From Klebsiella michiganensis (lineage in GTDB: Bacteria > Pseudomonadota > Gammaproteobacteria > Enterobacterales > Enterobacteriaceae): a stretch of 64,000 nt of DNA. Where the stretch lies: the NCBI RefSeq assembly GCF_002925905.1, contig NZ_PRDB01000013.1, forward strand, positions 142,850 to 206,849. The letters run 5' to 3'. This document shows positions 51,812 through 60,878 of the stretch, piece by piece. The position numbers and the translations under genes are program-made. The notes beneath the pieces are model-generated. The model saw only the letters and a list, made by a program, of their open reading frames with translations, was not told the origin of the DNA and searched no databases. Numbering within the stretch: position 1 is the stretch's first letter; each line of letters begins with the position of its first letter.

Positions 51812-54431
51812 TAAAAACCTGCGTCTGCAGGTGGTTCTGAATGCGGTTGATAAGCTCACCCGCCCTTTAAAAGTTGCGCAGGCTGGTTCTAAGGAGCTGG
51901 CCTCCGCTGTCCGGCAGACCCGCGAACAGCTGAAACGGCTGAACGATGCGGGGGGCCAGTTAAAATCATTCGATCAGCTGTCGCAGAGCCTGAGCCGGAC
52001 CAGTTACGAACTGGACCAGGCGCGGCTGCGTGCCCAGATGATGACCCGCGAAATGTCAGCCCTTGAATCCCCCACGAAAAAGCAGACGGCGGCGCTTGAA
52101 ACGCAATGGCGCGCCGTGTCACGTCTGGAGCAAAAGCAGGGGCAGGAAACGCGGCAGATGGCGGCGGCCAGGGCGGAGCTGTACCGCCTCGGCATATCTG
52201 CGGGCGGCGGTGCCCGTGAAACAGCCCGCATTACCCGCGAAACGGACCGCTATAACAAGCAGCTGGCAGAGCAGGAACGACGGCTGCGGGACGTGGGCGA
52301 GCGCCAGCGTAAGCTGAATGCAGTCAGGGCCAAAGCTGACAAGATGCGCGACGTGCGTAACAGCCTGGCGGGGAATGGTGCCGGGATGATAGCGGCCGGG
52401 GTGGCAACGGGCGCAACGCTGCTGGCCCCCATTCGCGCCTACTCGGAATCAGAGAACGCTGCTAACCAGCTGGCAGGCTCCATGATGGGGCCGGGCGGAA
52501 AGGTTGCGCCGGGGTTTGCGAAGCTGAACAAGCTGGCGATCGCCCTGGGTGACCGGCTGCCCGGCACCACGGCAGACTTTCAAAATATGATGACCATGTT
52601 ACGCCGTCAGGGCATGTCGGCGCAGGTCATCCTGGGCGGGCTGGGTGAGTCGGCGGCGTACCTCGGTGTGCAACTGCAGATGGCCCCGACGGATGCGGCA
52701 GAGTTTGCCGCGAAACTGCAGGACGCCACGCAGACCACTGAAAAAGACATGATGAGCCTGATGGATGTGATCCAGCGGGGTTATTACGCGGGCGTTGACC
52801 CCGGTAATATGCTGCAGGGTTTTGCAAATATCAGCAGCGCAATGGAGATTATCAAGCAGAGGGGGCTGGATGCTGCGAAAACCTTCAGCCCTCTTTTGGT
52901 CATGGCTGATCAGGCGGGGATGGCCGGAGAATCAGCGGGTAATGCCTACCGTAAAATTTTTCAGGCCACGCTGGATGCAAAAAAAATAAAGTCCGTAAAT
53001 GATGACCTTAAAGGGAAAGGTTTCAAGTTTGATTTTTCCGACGGGAAAGGCGGATTTGGCGGCCTGGAAAAGATGTACGCACAGTTAGATAAGCTTGAAA
53101 AACTTAATCCAGAAACAAAGCTTGCGACGATGAAAGCCCTGTTTGGTAATGATAACGAAGTGCTAAAAGCGCTGAGCATCATGACTACAAAAGGTATCGA
53201 GGGCTACCGCGAAACCGTGGCAAAACTGGAGAACCAGGCAACCCTGCGTGAGCGCGTCGAGGCGTCCCTTAATACCCTGGGTAACAAATGGGAGGCCGCT
53301 GGCGGCTCCTTTACTAATGCAATGGCGAGCATCGGTGAAACCGTCGCGCCGGTACTGAAAAATATTGCGGACTGGCTGGGTAATCTGGCGTCCGCGTTAG
53401 ATGGTTTTGTTAAGCGGCATCCTCAATTAACTGCGGCGCTGTTCAAGGTTGCGGCAGTGTTTGCCATCGTTGCCACCGCTGCGGGTGTTTTGTCGCTGGC
53501 GCTGGCATCTATTCTGGGGCCGATGGCGGTAGTACGGGTGAGCGCCGGTATCCTTGGGATTAAGTTTGCCGGTGCTTTTGGCCTGATAAAGCAGGTGATT
53601 GCCGGGGCAGGTCAGGCGATCCTGTGGCTGGGCCGGTTGATGATGGCTAACCCCATCCTGGCGATAATTGGCCTTATCGCGATGGGGGCCATCTACATCT
53701 GGCAGAACTGGGAAACGCTGGGGCCAAAGTTTAAAGCAATGTGGAATGCCATCTCATCCGGGGTATCAGGGGCATGGGCTGTGATAAAGCAGAACATCAG
53801 CAGCAAATGGGATGAAATTCTGAGTGATGTTGCCGCGCTGCCCGCGAAGTTTAAAGCGGTGGGCGGGGCGATTATTGACGGTATCCTGAATGGTATCAAT
53901 GAGAAGTGGGAGATGCTCAAGAGCAAGCTGGCATCGGTGAAGAACTACCTTCCTGACTGGATGACCGGCGGCGATAAATCGGCTGGCCCCACCCGGCAAA
54001 ATAGCAGCGGCGGATTTTTTGCGGGGATGTATGACAGTGGCGGCTATGTACCGCGCGGGCAGGTAGGTATCGCTGGCGAAAATGGCCCGGAGCTGATTAA
54101 CGGCCCGGCCTATGTGACCAGCCGCCGGAGGACGGCAGCGCTGGCGTCTGTTGTCGCCGGAATGATGGGGGGAGCTATGCCTGCAGAAGCCGCTCCGCTT
54201 CATCCAATGAGCCTGCCAGCAGCCTCATATCGACCTGCAGCAGAGAAAACGGCAGGCACTCAACCGGTATTCCAGTTTGAAACCCAGGCACAAATTATTA
54301 TCCAGGCGCAGCCGGGGCAGAGTCCGCAGGATATTGCGCGGGAGGTCGCGCGACAACTCGATGAGCGCGAGCGCCGTATAAGGGCTAAGGCCCGTAGCAA
54401 CTACAGCGATCAGGGGGGATACGATTCATGA
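51804..54431 (+). CDS. T: Tail tape measure protein gpT
   Basis: This 875-aa protein (P2 T is 815) has an N-terminal coiled coil (residues 1-190, KELASAVRQTREQLKRLNDAG), the TP901-type tape measure core (about 210-480; ANQLAGSMMGPGGKVAPGFAKLNKLAIALGDRLPGTTADFQNMMTML), membrane-like helices near 540-620 and a C-terminal GQVGIAGENGPELINGP segment. Length predicts the tail length. It overlaps E' and gene U. Confidence 0.96.
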   Translation: MSDKNLRLQVVLNAVDKLTRPLKVAQAGSKELASAVRQTREQLKRLNDAGGQLKSFDQLSQSLSRTSYELDQARLRAQMMTREMSALESPTKKQTAALETQWRAVSRLEQKQGQETRQMAAARAELYRLGISAGGGARETARITRETDRYNKQLAEQERRLRDVGERQRKLNAVRAKADKMRDVRNSLAGNGAGMIAAGVATGATLLAPIRAYSESENAANQLAGSMMGPGGKVAPGFAKLNKLAIALGDRLPGTTADFQNMMTMLRRQGMSAQVILGGLGESAAYLGVQLQMAPTDAAEFAAKLQDATQTTEKDMMSLMDVIQRGYYAGVDPGNMLQGFANISSAMEIIKQRGLDAAKTFSPLLVMADQAGMAGESAGNAYRKIFQATLDAKKIKSVNDDLKGKGFKFDFSDGKGGFGGLEKMYAQLDKLEKLNPETKLATMKALFGNDNEVLKALSIMTTKGIEGYRETVAKLENQATLRERVEASLNTLGNKWEAAGGSFTNAMASIGETVAPVLKNIADWLGNLASALDGFVKRHPQLTAALFKVAAVFAIVATAAGVLSLALASILGPMAVVRVSAGILGIKFAGAFGLIKQVIAGAGQAILWLGRLMMANPILAIIGLIAMGAIYIWQNWETLGPKFKAMWNAISSGVSGAWAVIKQNISSKWDEILSDVAALPAKFKAVGGAIIDGILNGINEKWEMLKSKLASVKNYLPDWMTGGDKSAGPTRQNSSGGFFAGMYDSGGYVPRGQVGIAGENGPELINGPAYVTSRRRTAALASVVAGMMGGAMPAEAAPLHPMSLPAASYRPAAEKTAGTQPVFQFETQAQIIIQAQPGQSPQDIAREVARQLDERERRIRAKARSNYSDQGGYDS

Positions 54432-54913
54432 TGATGGTTCTGGGATTGTTTGTCTTTCAGCTGCGCACGGTTCCCTATCAGCAACTGCAGTATCAGCGGA
54501 ACTGGCGACATGTGACCAACAACCGCGTCAATCACCGTCCGACAACGCAATTTTTGGGGCCAGATAACGATCAGCTGACTCTCTCCGGCGTCCTCATGCC
54601 GGAAGTGACCGGCGGCAGGTTGTCGCTGCTGGCGCTGGAGCTGATGGCGGAGCAGGGAAAAGCCTGGCCGCTGATCGAGGGCGGCGGGACTATCTACGGT
54701 ATGTATGTGATTGAAAGCCTGAACCAGACGAAATCGGAATTTTTCTCCAGTGGAGAAGCGAGAAAAATTGAGTTTTCGCTGGGGCTTAAACGGGTGGATG
54801 AGTCACTCTCCGAGATGTTCGGCAGCCTGAATGACCAGCTTAGCAGTCTGCAGGACTCTGCGGCGGCAGCGGTGGGGAATATCAGAACCACGGTGGGAGG
54901 ATTACTGCAGTGA
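54428..54913 (+). CDS. U: Tail tip protein gpU
   Basis: This 161-aa protein (P2 U is 159) starts with three Met (MMMVLGLFVFQLRTVPYQQLQYQRNWRH), overlapping the T stop (ATGA). Further conserved blocks are LTLSGVLMPEVTGGRLSLLALELMAEQGKAWPLIEGGGTIYG. It is needed for tail completion; its position before D is as in P2. Confidence 0.95.
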   Translation: MMMVLGLFVFQLRTVPYQQLQYQRNWRHVTNNRVNHRPTTQFLGPDNDQLTLSGVLMPEVTGGRLSLLALELMAEQGKAWPLIEGGGTIYGMYVIESLNQTKSEFFSSGEARKIEFSLGLKRVDESLSEMFGSLNDQLSSLQDSAAAAVGNIRTTVGGLLQ

Positions 54914-55998
54914 GTGAGATGACTGATTTACTCAACCTGGGAAGTAAGACACCGGCCTTTCGCATCGTGATTGAGGGTAAGGATGCAACGCAGACGCTGG
55001 ATAAGCGCCTGCTGGGTATGACGCTGACCGACAACCGCGGATTTGAAGCTGACCAGCTCGATCTGGAGCTGGACGACGCGGACGGCCTGGTGATGATGCC
55101 GCGTCGTGGCGCGGTGATTTCTCTGGCGCTGGGATGGAAAGGCGAGCCGCTGTTTTCAAAAGGAAAGTTTACCGTTGACGAGATAGAGCATAGCGGCAGC
55201 CCGGACAGGCTGACAATCCGTGCCCGTAGCGCGGATTTCAGGGAGACGCTGAATGTCCGCCGTGAAAAGTCCTGGCACAAAACAACGGTGGGCGAGGTGG
55301 TGAAGGAGATGGCCACACGGCACAGCCTAAAGGTTGCCATTGGCAAAGACATTGCGGCGCAGATACTGGATCACCTGGACCAGACCAACGAAAGCGACGC
55401 CAGCTTTTTGATGAAGCTAGCGCGGCAGTACGGTGCGATTGCCTCAGTGAAGGACAGTAATCTGCTGTTTATCCGGCAGGGGCAGGGGAAAACGGCAAGT
55501 GGTAAACCGCTGCCGGTCATCACTATTACCCGCCAGGACGGTGACAGTCATCGGTTCAGCCTGGCGGACAGGGGAGCGTATACCGGGGTGATTGCTCACT
55601 GGTTGCATACGCGCGAGCCGGAGAAAAAAGAAACCACCAAAGTGAAGCGCCGACGGAAGGCGACAAAACCAAAAGAGCCTGAAGCAAAGCAGGGGGATTA
55701 CCTGGTCGGGACAGATGAGAACGTACTGGTTCTGAACCGGACCTATGCCAACCGCGCTAATGCTGAACGGGCTGCAAAAATGAACTGGGAGCGACTGCAG
55801 CGCGGTGTGGCGTCATTTTCTCTGCAGCTGGCAGAAGGCCGCGCGGATCTCTATACAGAAATGCCCGTGAAGGTCACCGGCTTTAAACAGCCCATTGATG
55901 ATGCCAGCTGGACCATCACCACGTTAACACACACTGTCAACCCGGATAGCGGATTTACGACTAGCCTAGACCTTGAGGTGAAAATTGATGAGTTCTAA
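54910..55998 (+). CDS. D: Tail protein gpD
   Basis: This 362-aa baseplate hub protein (P2 D is 387) starts at GTG 54910, overlapping the U stop. LTDNRGFEADQLDLELDDADGLVMMPRRGAVISLALGWKG and FTVDEIEHSGSPDRLTIRARSADFRETLNVRREKSWH match P2, as does the basic linker near 235-255. It is the last structural gene. Confidence 0.96.
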   Translation: MSEMTDLLNLGSKTPAFRIVIEGKDATQTLDKRLLGMTLTDNRGFEADQLDLELDDADGLVMMPRRGAVISLALGWKGEPLFSKGKFTVDEIEHSGSPDRLTIRARSADFRETLNVRREKSWHKTTVGEVVKEMATRHSLKVAIGKDIAAQILDHLDQTNESDASFLMKLARQYGAIASVKDSNLLFIRQGQGKTASGKPLPVITITRQDGDSHRFSLADRGAYTGVIAHWLHTREPEKKETTKVKRRRKATKPKEPEAKQGDYLVGTDENVLVLNRTYANRANAERAAKMNWERLQRGVASFSLQLAEGRADLYTEMPVKVTGFKQPIDDASWTITTLTHTVNPDSGFTTSLDLEVKIDEF

Positions 55999-56074
55999 AT
56001 TGAATAGTTGGTTCCAAATTGAGAACATGGATGTATCATTATTGCGAACTTATTTAGAGTGAGGGCTGAATGAA

Positions 56075-56290
56075 ATGATGAATTGTCCAATGTGCGGGCA
56101 GGCTGCGCATACTCGCAGTAGCTTTCAAGTTTCCAATGAGACGAAGGAGCGATACAACCAGTGCACTAACCTTGAATGTGGGCATACCTTCGTTACGCAT
56201 GAAACATTTGTTCGTTCGGTGTGCCGCCCGCAGAAAATCAGCTCCGCGCCACCTCATCCCTCAGAATCTGGGCAGACATCCTTTTTTTGA
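56075..56290 (+). CDS. ogr: Late transcription activator Ogr
   Basis: This 71-aa zinc-binding activator has the C4 motif CPMC with 22 residues to CTNLEC, as in P2 Ogr and satellite P4 Delta. It binds the TTGT-N12-ACAA dyads and contacts the alpha subunit of RNA polymerase to start late transcription. ATG codons at 56075 and 56078 are adjacent; GAGGG lies 13 bases upstream. Confidence 0.95.
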   Translation: MMNCPMCGQAAHTRSSFQVSNETKERYNQCTNLECGHTFVTHETFVRSVCRPQKISSAPPHPSESGQTSFF

Positions 56291-56393
56291 TAAAAAGTGG
56301 TCATGAAGATAATTAAAAAACTATTCTGCTGATTTGGCCTCTGGAATTATAAAAAACTATTCATTTTAGGGGATTAGAGTTAAGTTATAGCGG

Positions 56394-56575
56394 CCTGACG
56401 TTAGCGGGGAAATGTCCCCCATCCGTAGAAGTGGAGTTTGTCGCTTTGCGACTAGCGTGCCGTATGCCGATGTGCTGTGCATCCCGGACGCCGATTTGCT
56501 GGGCTTACTGGGCTTACAAATTGTCGAAGTTTTATTATTTAGTTAGGCCATGCGCTTGCGCTAAGAGACGTCAGG
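56394..56575 (+). ncRNA. Retron-like msr-msd RNA with a1/a2 inverted repeats
   Basis: The a1 arm CCTGACGT-TAGCG (56394-56406) pairs with the a2 arm CGCTA-AGAG-ACGTCAGG (56559-56575): 13 base pairs with a 4-base bulge. Between them are GGGGA/TCCCC (56406-56420) and GTCGC/GCGAC hairpins, as in msr, and a longer segment (about 56455-56550) that could be msd. The TTAGC after a1 fits a branching guanosine. The RNA lies directly upstream of a membrane ORF and a reverse transcriptase. The interpretation is structural, without any sequence match to a known retron. Confidence 0.7.
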
Positions 56576-56595
56576 ATTCTACGGAGTAACAAGTT

Positions 56596-56775
56596 ATGGA
56601 TATCAACGAACTTGGCTTAGTTAAGGCGCGTGTGGAACTTGTTACCGCTATGCTCAAATGCGCAACTGCATTTGTAGTGTTAGTCGGTACGGTTTACAGC
56701 GTTCTTAACATGGCCTTCAACTACGACTGTTTAAATCATGGAAATAGAAGTTCAAAGATGGGATCACAAATTTGA
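56596..56775 (+). CDS. 59-aa single-span membrane protein in the RT cassette
   Basis: The ATG at 56596 follows GGAG. The protein has a short cytoplasmic helix (MDINELGLVKARVEL), one membrane helix of about residues 16-40 (VTAMLKCATAFVVLVGTVYSVLNMA) and a polar tail. Its last 38 bases overlap the RT gene in another frame, so translation is coupled. In several retrons the accessory gene encodes a membrane effector (Ec48 type is the best known), and this could be a minimal form. Confidence 0.65.
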   Translation: MDINELGLVKARVELVTAMLKCATAFVVLVGTVYSVLNMAFNYDCLNHGNRSSKMGSQI

Positions 56776-57511
56776 GATAAGACCAGGGGTTTGGGTCTAT
56801 GTCCCAAGTGCTGAGGCAAGTGAACTTGGGGAACGGATAATTCAAGCAATCAGGAACAAGTGGATTCCACCACTCTATTTTTATCATTTAAGAACCGGCG
56901 GCCATCTTAAAGCAGCTAGATTACATCTTAAAAGTGATTTTCTTGCTGTTGTTGATATTAAAAATTTTTTTCAGTCTACTAGCCGTAGCCGAGTTACCCG
57001 TGATTTAAAAGCCTACTTTACCTATTCTCAGTCGAGAGAAATTTCAAAATTTTCAACTGTGAGAAACCTGTCTCATAGCCCCCATAAGCACGTCCTTCCT
57101 TTTGGTTTTGTCCAATCACCTATGCTTGCTACCCTTTGTTTGGATAGGAGTTATTTAGGTAGTCTATTGCGGCGCTTGAACAAACATCCCAATGTGAAGC
57201 TCAGTGTGTACATGGATGATGTGATCATATCTTCAAATGATTTGGTTCAGCTGCAAACTGCTTACGACGAAATTTTAGTTGCAATGGATAAATCGGGCTA
57301 TCAACCCAATCTTGTTAAAACTCAGGAACCATCAGTACTTATTAACGTGTTCAACTTGAGTTTGGGTAGAGGAACGATGAAAGTTTCCCCACAGAAAATG
57401 AGTGACTTCATCATTGATTTCTACGCGAGTGATTATGAGCCACATAAAATAGGTGTCAAAAACTACGTCGAAACTGTAAATCCTGCACAAGCGAAACTGT
57501 TGAAGTTGTAA
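56738..57511 (+). CDS. Retron-like reverse transcriptase with YMDD motif
   Basis: This 257-aa compact reverse transcriptase has LAVVDIKNFFQSTSRSRV (first catalytic Asp73), LPFGFVQSPMLATLCL in place of the usual LPQG-SP motif, and YMDD at 158-161 instead of the common retron YADD. It is about 50 residues shorter than typical retron RTs and lacks a visible fused domain. The cassette is AT-rich and lies between ogr and attR. Diverged retron is my first reading because of the a1/a2 repeats; a defence-associated RT of the unknown groups is the alternative. Confidence 0.8.
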   Translation: MEIEVQRWDHKFEIRPGVWVYVPSAEASELGERIIQAIRNKWIPPLYFYHLRTGGHLKAARLHLKSDFLAVVDIKNFFQSTSRSRVTRDLKAYFTYSQSREISKFSTVRNLSHSPHKHVLPFGFVQSPMLATLCLDRSYLGSLLRRLNKHPNVKLSVYMDDVIISSNDLVQLQTAYDEILVAMDKSGYQPNLVKTQEPSVLINVFNLSLGRGTMKVSPQKMSDFIIDFYASDYEPHKIGVKNYVETVNPAQAKLLKL

Positions 57512-57513
57512 CA

Positions 57514-57548
57514 GTTTTGCTCTCTATCAGGAAGGTCAAGAGCAGAAC
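57514..57548 (+). other. Stem-loop after the reverse transcriptase gene
   Basis: GTTTTGCTCT pairs with AGAGCAGAAC over ten base pairs (one G-U) just after the RT stop. There is no T run, so it may be a 3'-end structure or a weak terminator. Confidence 0.5.
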
Positions 57549-57631
57549 TGAAATCGCTGTCGCCTCTTTGCCGCCATGCATGGAAAAGTGCTGATGTAAG
57601 TGATTGATTTTATGGGTGGTAAAATTCAGGC

Positions 57632-57645
57632 AACAAAAAACCCAT
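57632..57645. other. attR core (14-bp direct repeat, rybB 3' end)
   Basis: The second copy of AACAAAAAACCCAT. On the minus strand it is the end of the RybB terminator stem and its U tail, so the integrase uses the sRNA 3' end as attB and restores it on insertion. Confidence 0.78.
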
Positions 57646-57713
57646 CAACCTTGAACCTAAGTGGCGGGGTTGATGGGCTCCACAAAATGGGGACATCAAA
57701 GAAAAGCAGTGGC
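57635..57713 (-). ncRNA. rybB: Small RNA RybB
   Basis: These 79 nt match E. coli RybB in nearly every position I recall: 5' GCCACTGC seed, CTTTTCTTTGATGTCCCC, and the terminator hairpin GGTTGATGGG with six T. RybB is an Hfq-dependent, sigma-E-controlled repressor of outer membrane protein mRNAs. It lies upstream of the prophage attR and remains complete. Confidence 0.95.
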
Positions 57714-57718
57714 ACTAC

Positions 57719-57746
57719 TTATGACTGATGCCAGCAAAAAAAGTTC
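57719..57746 (-). promoter_or_regulatory. rybB: Sigma-E promoter of rybB
   Basis: On the minus strand GAACTT (57746-57741) and TCATAA (57724-57719) are 16 bases apart, and the RNA starts 6 bases later at 57713. This matches the sigma-E consensus GAACTT-N16-TCnnA and the known control of RybB. Confidence 0.8.
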
Positions 57747-57776
57747 TGCGTATGCGCGTTTTTTTTCTTAAAAAAT

Positions 57777-59462
57777 TCACTGTAGCCCCGGCCAGATGAT
57801 GACAATCAGCGTACCTGCCAGGGTTAACAACACGTTAGCGATGGCGTAAGTCCCCGCGTATCCCAGCGCAGGAATATTGCTGCGCGCGGTATCGCTGATG
57901 ATTTCCATCGCCGGCGCGCAGGTACGGGCCCCCATCATGGCGCCGAAGAGCATCGCCCGGTTCATGCGCAGCACGTACGCGCCGAACAGGAAGCAGATAA
58001 CCACCGGCACCAGGCTGACGATGAGGCCCGCCGCCAGCATCTGACCGCCGACGGCGCCGAGGCCGTTATTTATGCCGGCGCCCGCGCTGAGCCCCACGCC
58101 TGCCATAAACACCATCAGGCCGAACTCCTTCACCATATTCAGCGCCCCCTGCGGAATGTAGCCAAACGTCGGATGGTTGGCGCGCAGGAAACCGAGCATA
58201 ATGCCGGCAAACAGCAGACCGGCGGCGTTACCGATGCCGAAGCTGAACGAGCTGAACTGGAAGGTGATCATGCCGATCATCAGGCCAACGATAAAGAAGG
58301 CGCAGAAGGCGAGCAGGTCGGTCACCTGGCTGTGGATGGAGATAAAGCCGATACGATCCGCGACGGTTTTAACGCGACGCGCGTCGCCGCTGACCTGCAG
58401 CACATCGCCCTTGTTGAGCACCACGTTATCGTCGATAGGCATTTCGATCTGGCTGCGGATAACGCGGTTTAAGAAGCAGCCGTGATCGGTCAGCTTCAGC
58501 TGCGCCAGGCGACGGCCGACGGCATTGTGGTTTTTGACCACGATCTCTTCGGTGACGATGCGCATATCGAGCAGATCGCGGTCGAAGACCTCTTTGCCGT
58601 TACGGAAGCTTGGGTCGAGGCGGGCATGGGCATCCGGGTAACCCACCAGGGCGATATCATCGCCCATCTGCAGCACCGCATCGCCGTCCGGGTTCGCGAG
58701 AATGCCGTTGCGGCGGATGCGCTCAATGTAGCAGCCGGTCTGGCGGTAAATGCCCAGCTCGCGCAGGTTTTTACCATCAGCCCACGCCACCAGCTCCGGG
58801 CCGACGCGGTAGGCGCGGATCACCGGCAGATAGACCTTGCGCCGGGAGTCGGTATCGAGGCCGCGCTCGCGGGCGATTTGCTGGGCGCTGGTCTGCAAAT
58901 CCTGATGCTGCAGCTTCGGCATATAGCGGGCGCCGACGATCAGGCTGACCAGGCCAATCAGGTAGGTCAGCGCATAGCCGAGGCTCAGATGATCGAGCGA
59001 GAGGGCGAGCTGGTCGCTGGGCATGCCGAAGTGCCGTAGCGTATCCCCGGCGCCCACCAGCACGGGCGTGGAGGTCATGGCGCCGGCGAGCATCCCGGCC
59101 GTCAGGCCGATATCCCAGCCGAAGAGCTTACCCAGCCCCATGGCGATCAGCATCGCGCTGCCGACCATCACCAGCGCGAGCATCAGGTAATTTTTGCCGT
59201 CGCGAAAAAAAATAGAAAAAAAGTTGGGCCCCGCTTCCACGCCGACGCAGAAAATAAACAGCATAAAGCCGAGATTGAGGGCATCAGTGTTAATACTGAA
59301 ATGCTGTTGCCCTAATAATAGGGAAACCACTAAAACGCCAATGGAATTACCAAGTTGTACCGACCCGAGACGCAGTTTCCCGAGGCAGAGTCCTAATGCA
59401 AGCACAACGAACAATAACAGGATGTAATTCCCGTTTAACAAATCTGCGACGTTTATATTCAC
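57777..59462 (-). CDS. ybjL: AspT/YidE-type putative transporter YbjL
   Basis: This 561-aa protein (same as E. coli) has 10-11 membrane helices in two halves with two cytoplasmic RCK/TrkA_C domains between (about 205-380; [43 protein letters not shown]). It belongs to the aspartate:alanine antiporter superfamily; the substrate is unknown. The start is GTG 59462, which aligns with E. coli MNINVADLL; the longer frame upstream has no homology. Confidence 0.95.
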   Translation of the reverse strand: MNINVADLLNGNYILLLFVVLALGLCLGKLRLGSVQLGNSIGVLVVSLLLGQQHFSINTDALNLGFMLFIFCVGVEAGPNFFSIFFRDGKNYLMLALVMVGSAMLIAMGLGKLFGWDIGLTAGMLAGAMTSTPVLVGAGDTLRHFGMPSDQLALSLDHLSLGYALTYLIGLVSLIVGARYMPKLQHQDLQTSAQQIARERGLDTDSRRKVYLPVIRAYRVGPELVAWADGKNLRELGIYRQTGCYIERIRRNGILANPDGDAVLQMGDDIALVGYPDAHARLDPSFRNGKEVFDRDLLDMRIVTEEIVVKNHNAVGRRLAQLKLTDHGCFLNRVIRSQIEMPIDDNVVLNKGDVLQVSGDARRVKTVADRIGFISIHSQVTDLLAFCAFFIVGLMIGMITFQFSSFSFGIGNAAGLLFAGIMLGFLRANHPTFGYIPQGALNMVKEFGLMVFMAGVGLSAGAGINNGLGAVGGQMLAAGLIVSLVPVVICFLFGAYVLRMNRAMLFGAMMGARTCAPAMEIISDTARSNIPALGYAGTYAIANVLLTLAGTLIVIIWPGLQ

Positions 59463-59729
59463 GAAAGCCAACTTCTCATTTACTAGTAAGTTGTTGAAGG
59501 AAATGGTTATTTGGTCTAAGGTTGGTCCAGTGTTCGCGTTGTCCCGAACGCTATTCTGGCATCCCGTTATAACCAGCAAAATATAGTCGACAGTTTAATC
59601 TTTCCTGGAGGCTGCGGCTAGTAACAATCGTGTTTACATTGACGGGATCTTTTATTGGCATGGATTGCCAGAATCTTTATCTGACTGGGCGAAGTGGAAG
59701 TTGGTTAGAGGCAAAATCAGGAGGATGTC

Positions 59730-60113
59730 GTGAAATCTGAGCGTGCTTGGGCCGGTATTATCTGTGGGTTCTTTCTATTTATCGTGGTTTGTTTATCACT
59801 ACTGTTACATATGAAAGGCGCCTTTCGGGCTACCGGTCACCCTGAGCTCGGGCTGCTGTTCTTTTTGCTCCCCGGTGCGGCGGCAAGCTGCCTCTCTCCC
59901 GGGCAGCGGGTACTGCGTCCGCTTATCGGCGCGATGCTGGCTGCACCTGTCTGTCTGGTGGTTATGCGGCTTTTCTTTGTGACCGAGCGTTCTTTCTGGC
60001 AGGAACTGGCGTGGCTGTTTAGCGCGGTGTTCTGGTGCGCGCTGGGCGCGCTGTGCTTTTTGTTTATTTGCGCCTGGCTTGATACCAGACGCAGGCACTC
60101 GTCAGAGGAGTGA
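59730..60113 (+). CDS. ybjM: Inner membrane protein YbjM
   Basis: This 127-aa protein (E. coli YbjM is 125) has four hydrophobic helices and starts at GTG 59730 after AGGAGGA. It is divergent from ybjL and convergent with grxA, as in E. coli. Function unknown. Confidence 0.88.
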   Translation: MKSERAWAGIICGFFLFIVVCLSLLLHMKGAFRATGHPELGLLFFLLPGAAASCLSPGQRVLRPLIGAMLAAPVCLVVMRLFFVTERSFWQELAWLFSAVFWCALGALCFLFICAWLDTRRRHSSEE

Positions 60114-60119
60114 GCCGTC

Positions 60120-60383
60120 TCAGGCGAACAGGCCGAGATTCTCTTTCGCCCAGGCTTCAAAGTCAGTACAGCCGCCAATGTGCTTCTGATCGACAAAAAT
60201 CTGCGGTACGGTTTCAACCGGTTTACCCACGGTTTTTTCCAGGTCGGCTTTGCTGATGCCTTCTGCGTGAATATCAATATAGCGATAGTTAAAATCATCA
60301 CGCTCGTTGCTCAGTTTTTCCGCCAGCTCTTTGGCGCGAACGCAATAGGGGCAGCCTGGACGACCAAAAATTACCGTAAACAT
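60120..60383 (-). CDS. grxA: Glutaredoxin 1
   Basis: This 87-aa glutaredoxin has the CPYC active site (residues 12-15), the cis-Pro loop TVPQIFVD and the glutathione-binding GGCTDF. It reduces ribonucleotide reductase, PAPS reductase and OxyR using glutathione. In E. coli it is induced by OxyR; the 204-bp divergent region with ybjC should contain that site, though I cannot mark it. Confidence 0.97.
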   Translation of the reverse strand: MFTVIFGRPGCPYCVRAKELAEKLSNERDDFNYRYIDIHAEGISKADLEKTVGKPVETVPQIFVDQKHIGGCTDFEAWAKENLGLFA

Positions 60384-60587
60384 AGTCCTTCTCCTTAAAC
60401 CTCAGCCGGATGGCGAATGCCGCGTATCATGCCGCGTTATGTCGAGGAGGGAAAGAAGGTTCTGCCTTTTGCTTCGATGGCTTAAGGCTATGTTTGGTAA
60501 ATATTCTGCTGATGAAACCGCTATACTCCCCTGATACGCGACCGGTTTTTGCCCGGGAGCGTGCATGATTTTGACCGAAGGAGCGTT

Positions 60588-60878
60588 ATGCGATCGCCCG
60601 CTGCATTACCAAAAAGCATTCTGGTAGTCGAGATTATCGGCATGGTGCTGTTGACCCTGGCCTGGCTCTCGCTCAACCAGTACGTCAGCCTGCCCGCGCC
60701 GTTTTCCAGCCCAACGGCGGCGCTGCTGATGATCTTCGCGGGGATCCTGCTGATGCTTCCGGCCGCCGTGGCGTTAATGTGGCGAGTGGCGAAAGTGATT
60801 GCCCCGCAGTTGACGCAAACGAAAACCCCACCTTCTTCATTGCCTGACAGAGAAAAACGAGATGACGCCGACCATTGA
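60588..60878 (+). CDS. ybjC: Inner membrane protein YbjC
   Basis: This 96-aa protein (E. coli 95) has two membrane helices (SILVVEIIGMVLLTLAWLSL and AALLMIFAGILLMLPAAVALMW). The ATG at 60588 follows AAGGAG. It overlaps nfsA by 17 bases and leads the ybjC-nfsA-rimK-ybjN operon, which in E. coli is activated by MarA/SoxS/Rob. A TATACT -10 lies near 60521. Confidence 0.92.
   Translation: MRSPAALPKSILVVEIIGMVLLTLAWLSLNQYVSLPAPFSSPTAALLMIFAGILLMLPAAVALMWRVAKVIAPQLTQTKTPPSSLPDREKRDDADH

Larger units (their letters stand above)
21801..57645. mobile_element. P2/186-type prophage integrated at the 3' end of rybB
   Basis: About 35.8 kb lie between a left 14-bp core (21801-21814) and an identical right core (57632-57645). 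All P2 structural genes from Q to D and ogr are present in P2 order, and the early region (CI, Apl/Cox, CII, Fil, A) is of 186 type. The head, tail, lysis, cos and integrase functions are intact as read, so the prophage may be inducible. Cargo lies at the three usual accessory positions: next to int, between cos and Q, and next to ogr. Confidence 0.95.

Noticed and set aside
56738..57511. Second group II intron from the reverse transcriptase at 56738
   Set aside because: The protein has no maturase region, the flanks lack domain V, and its motifs differ from the intron RT at 31263.
59463..59579. 39-residue N-terminal extension of YbjL, with a lipoprotein-like start
   Set aside because: It has no counterpart in E. 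coli YbjL, whereas GTG 59462 gives the exact 561-aa length.
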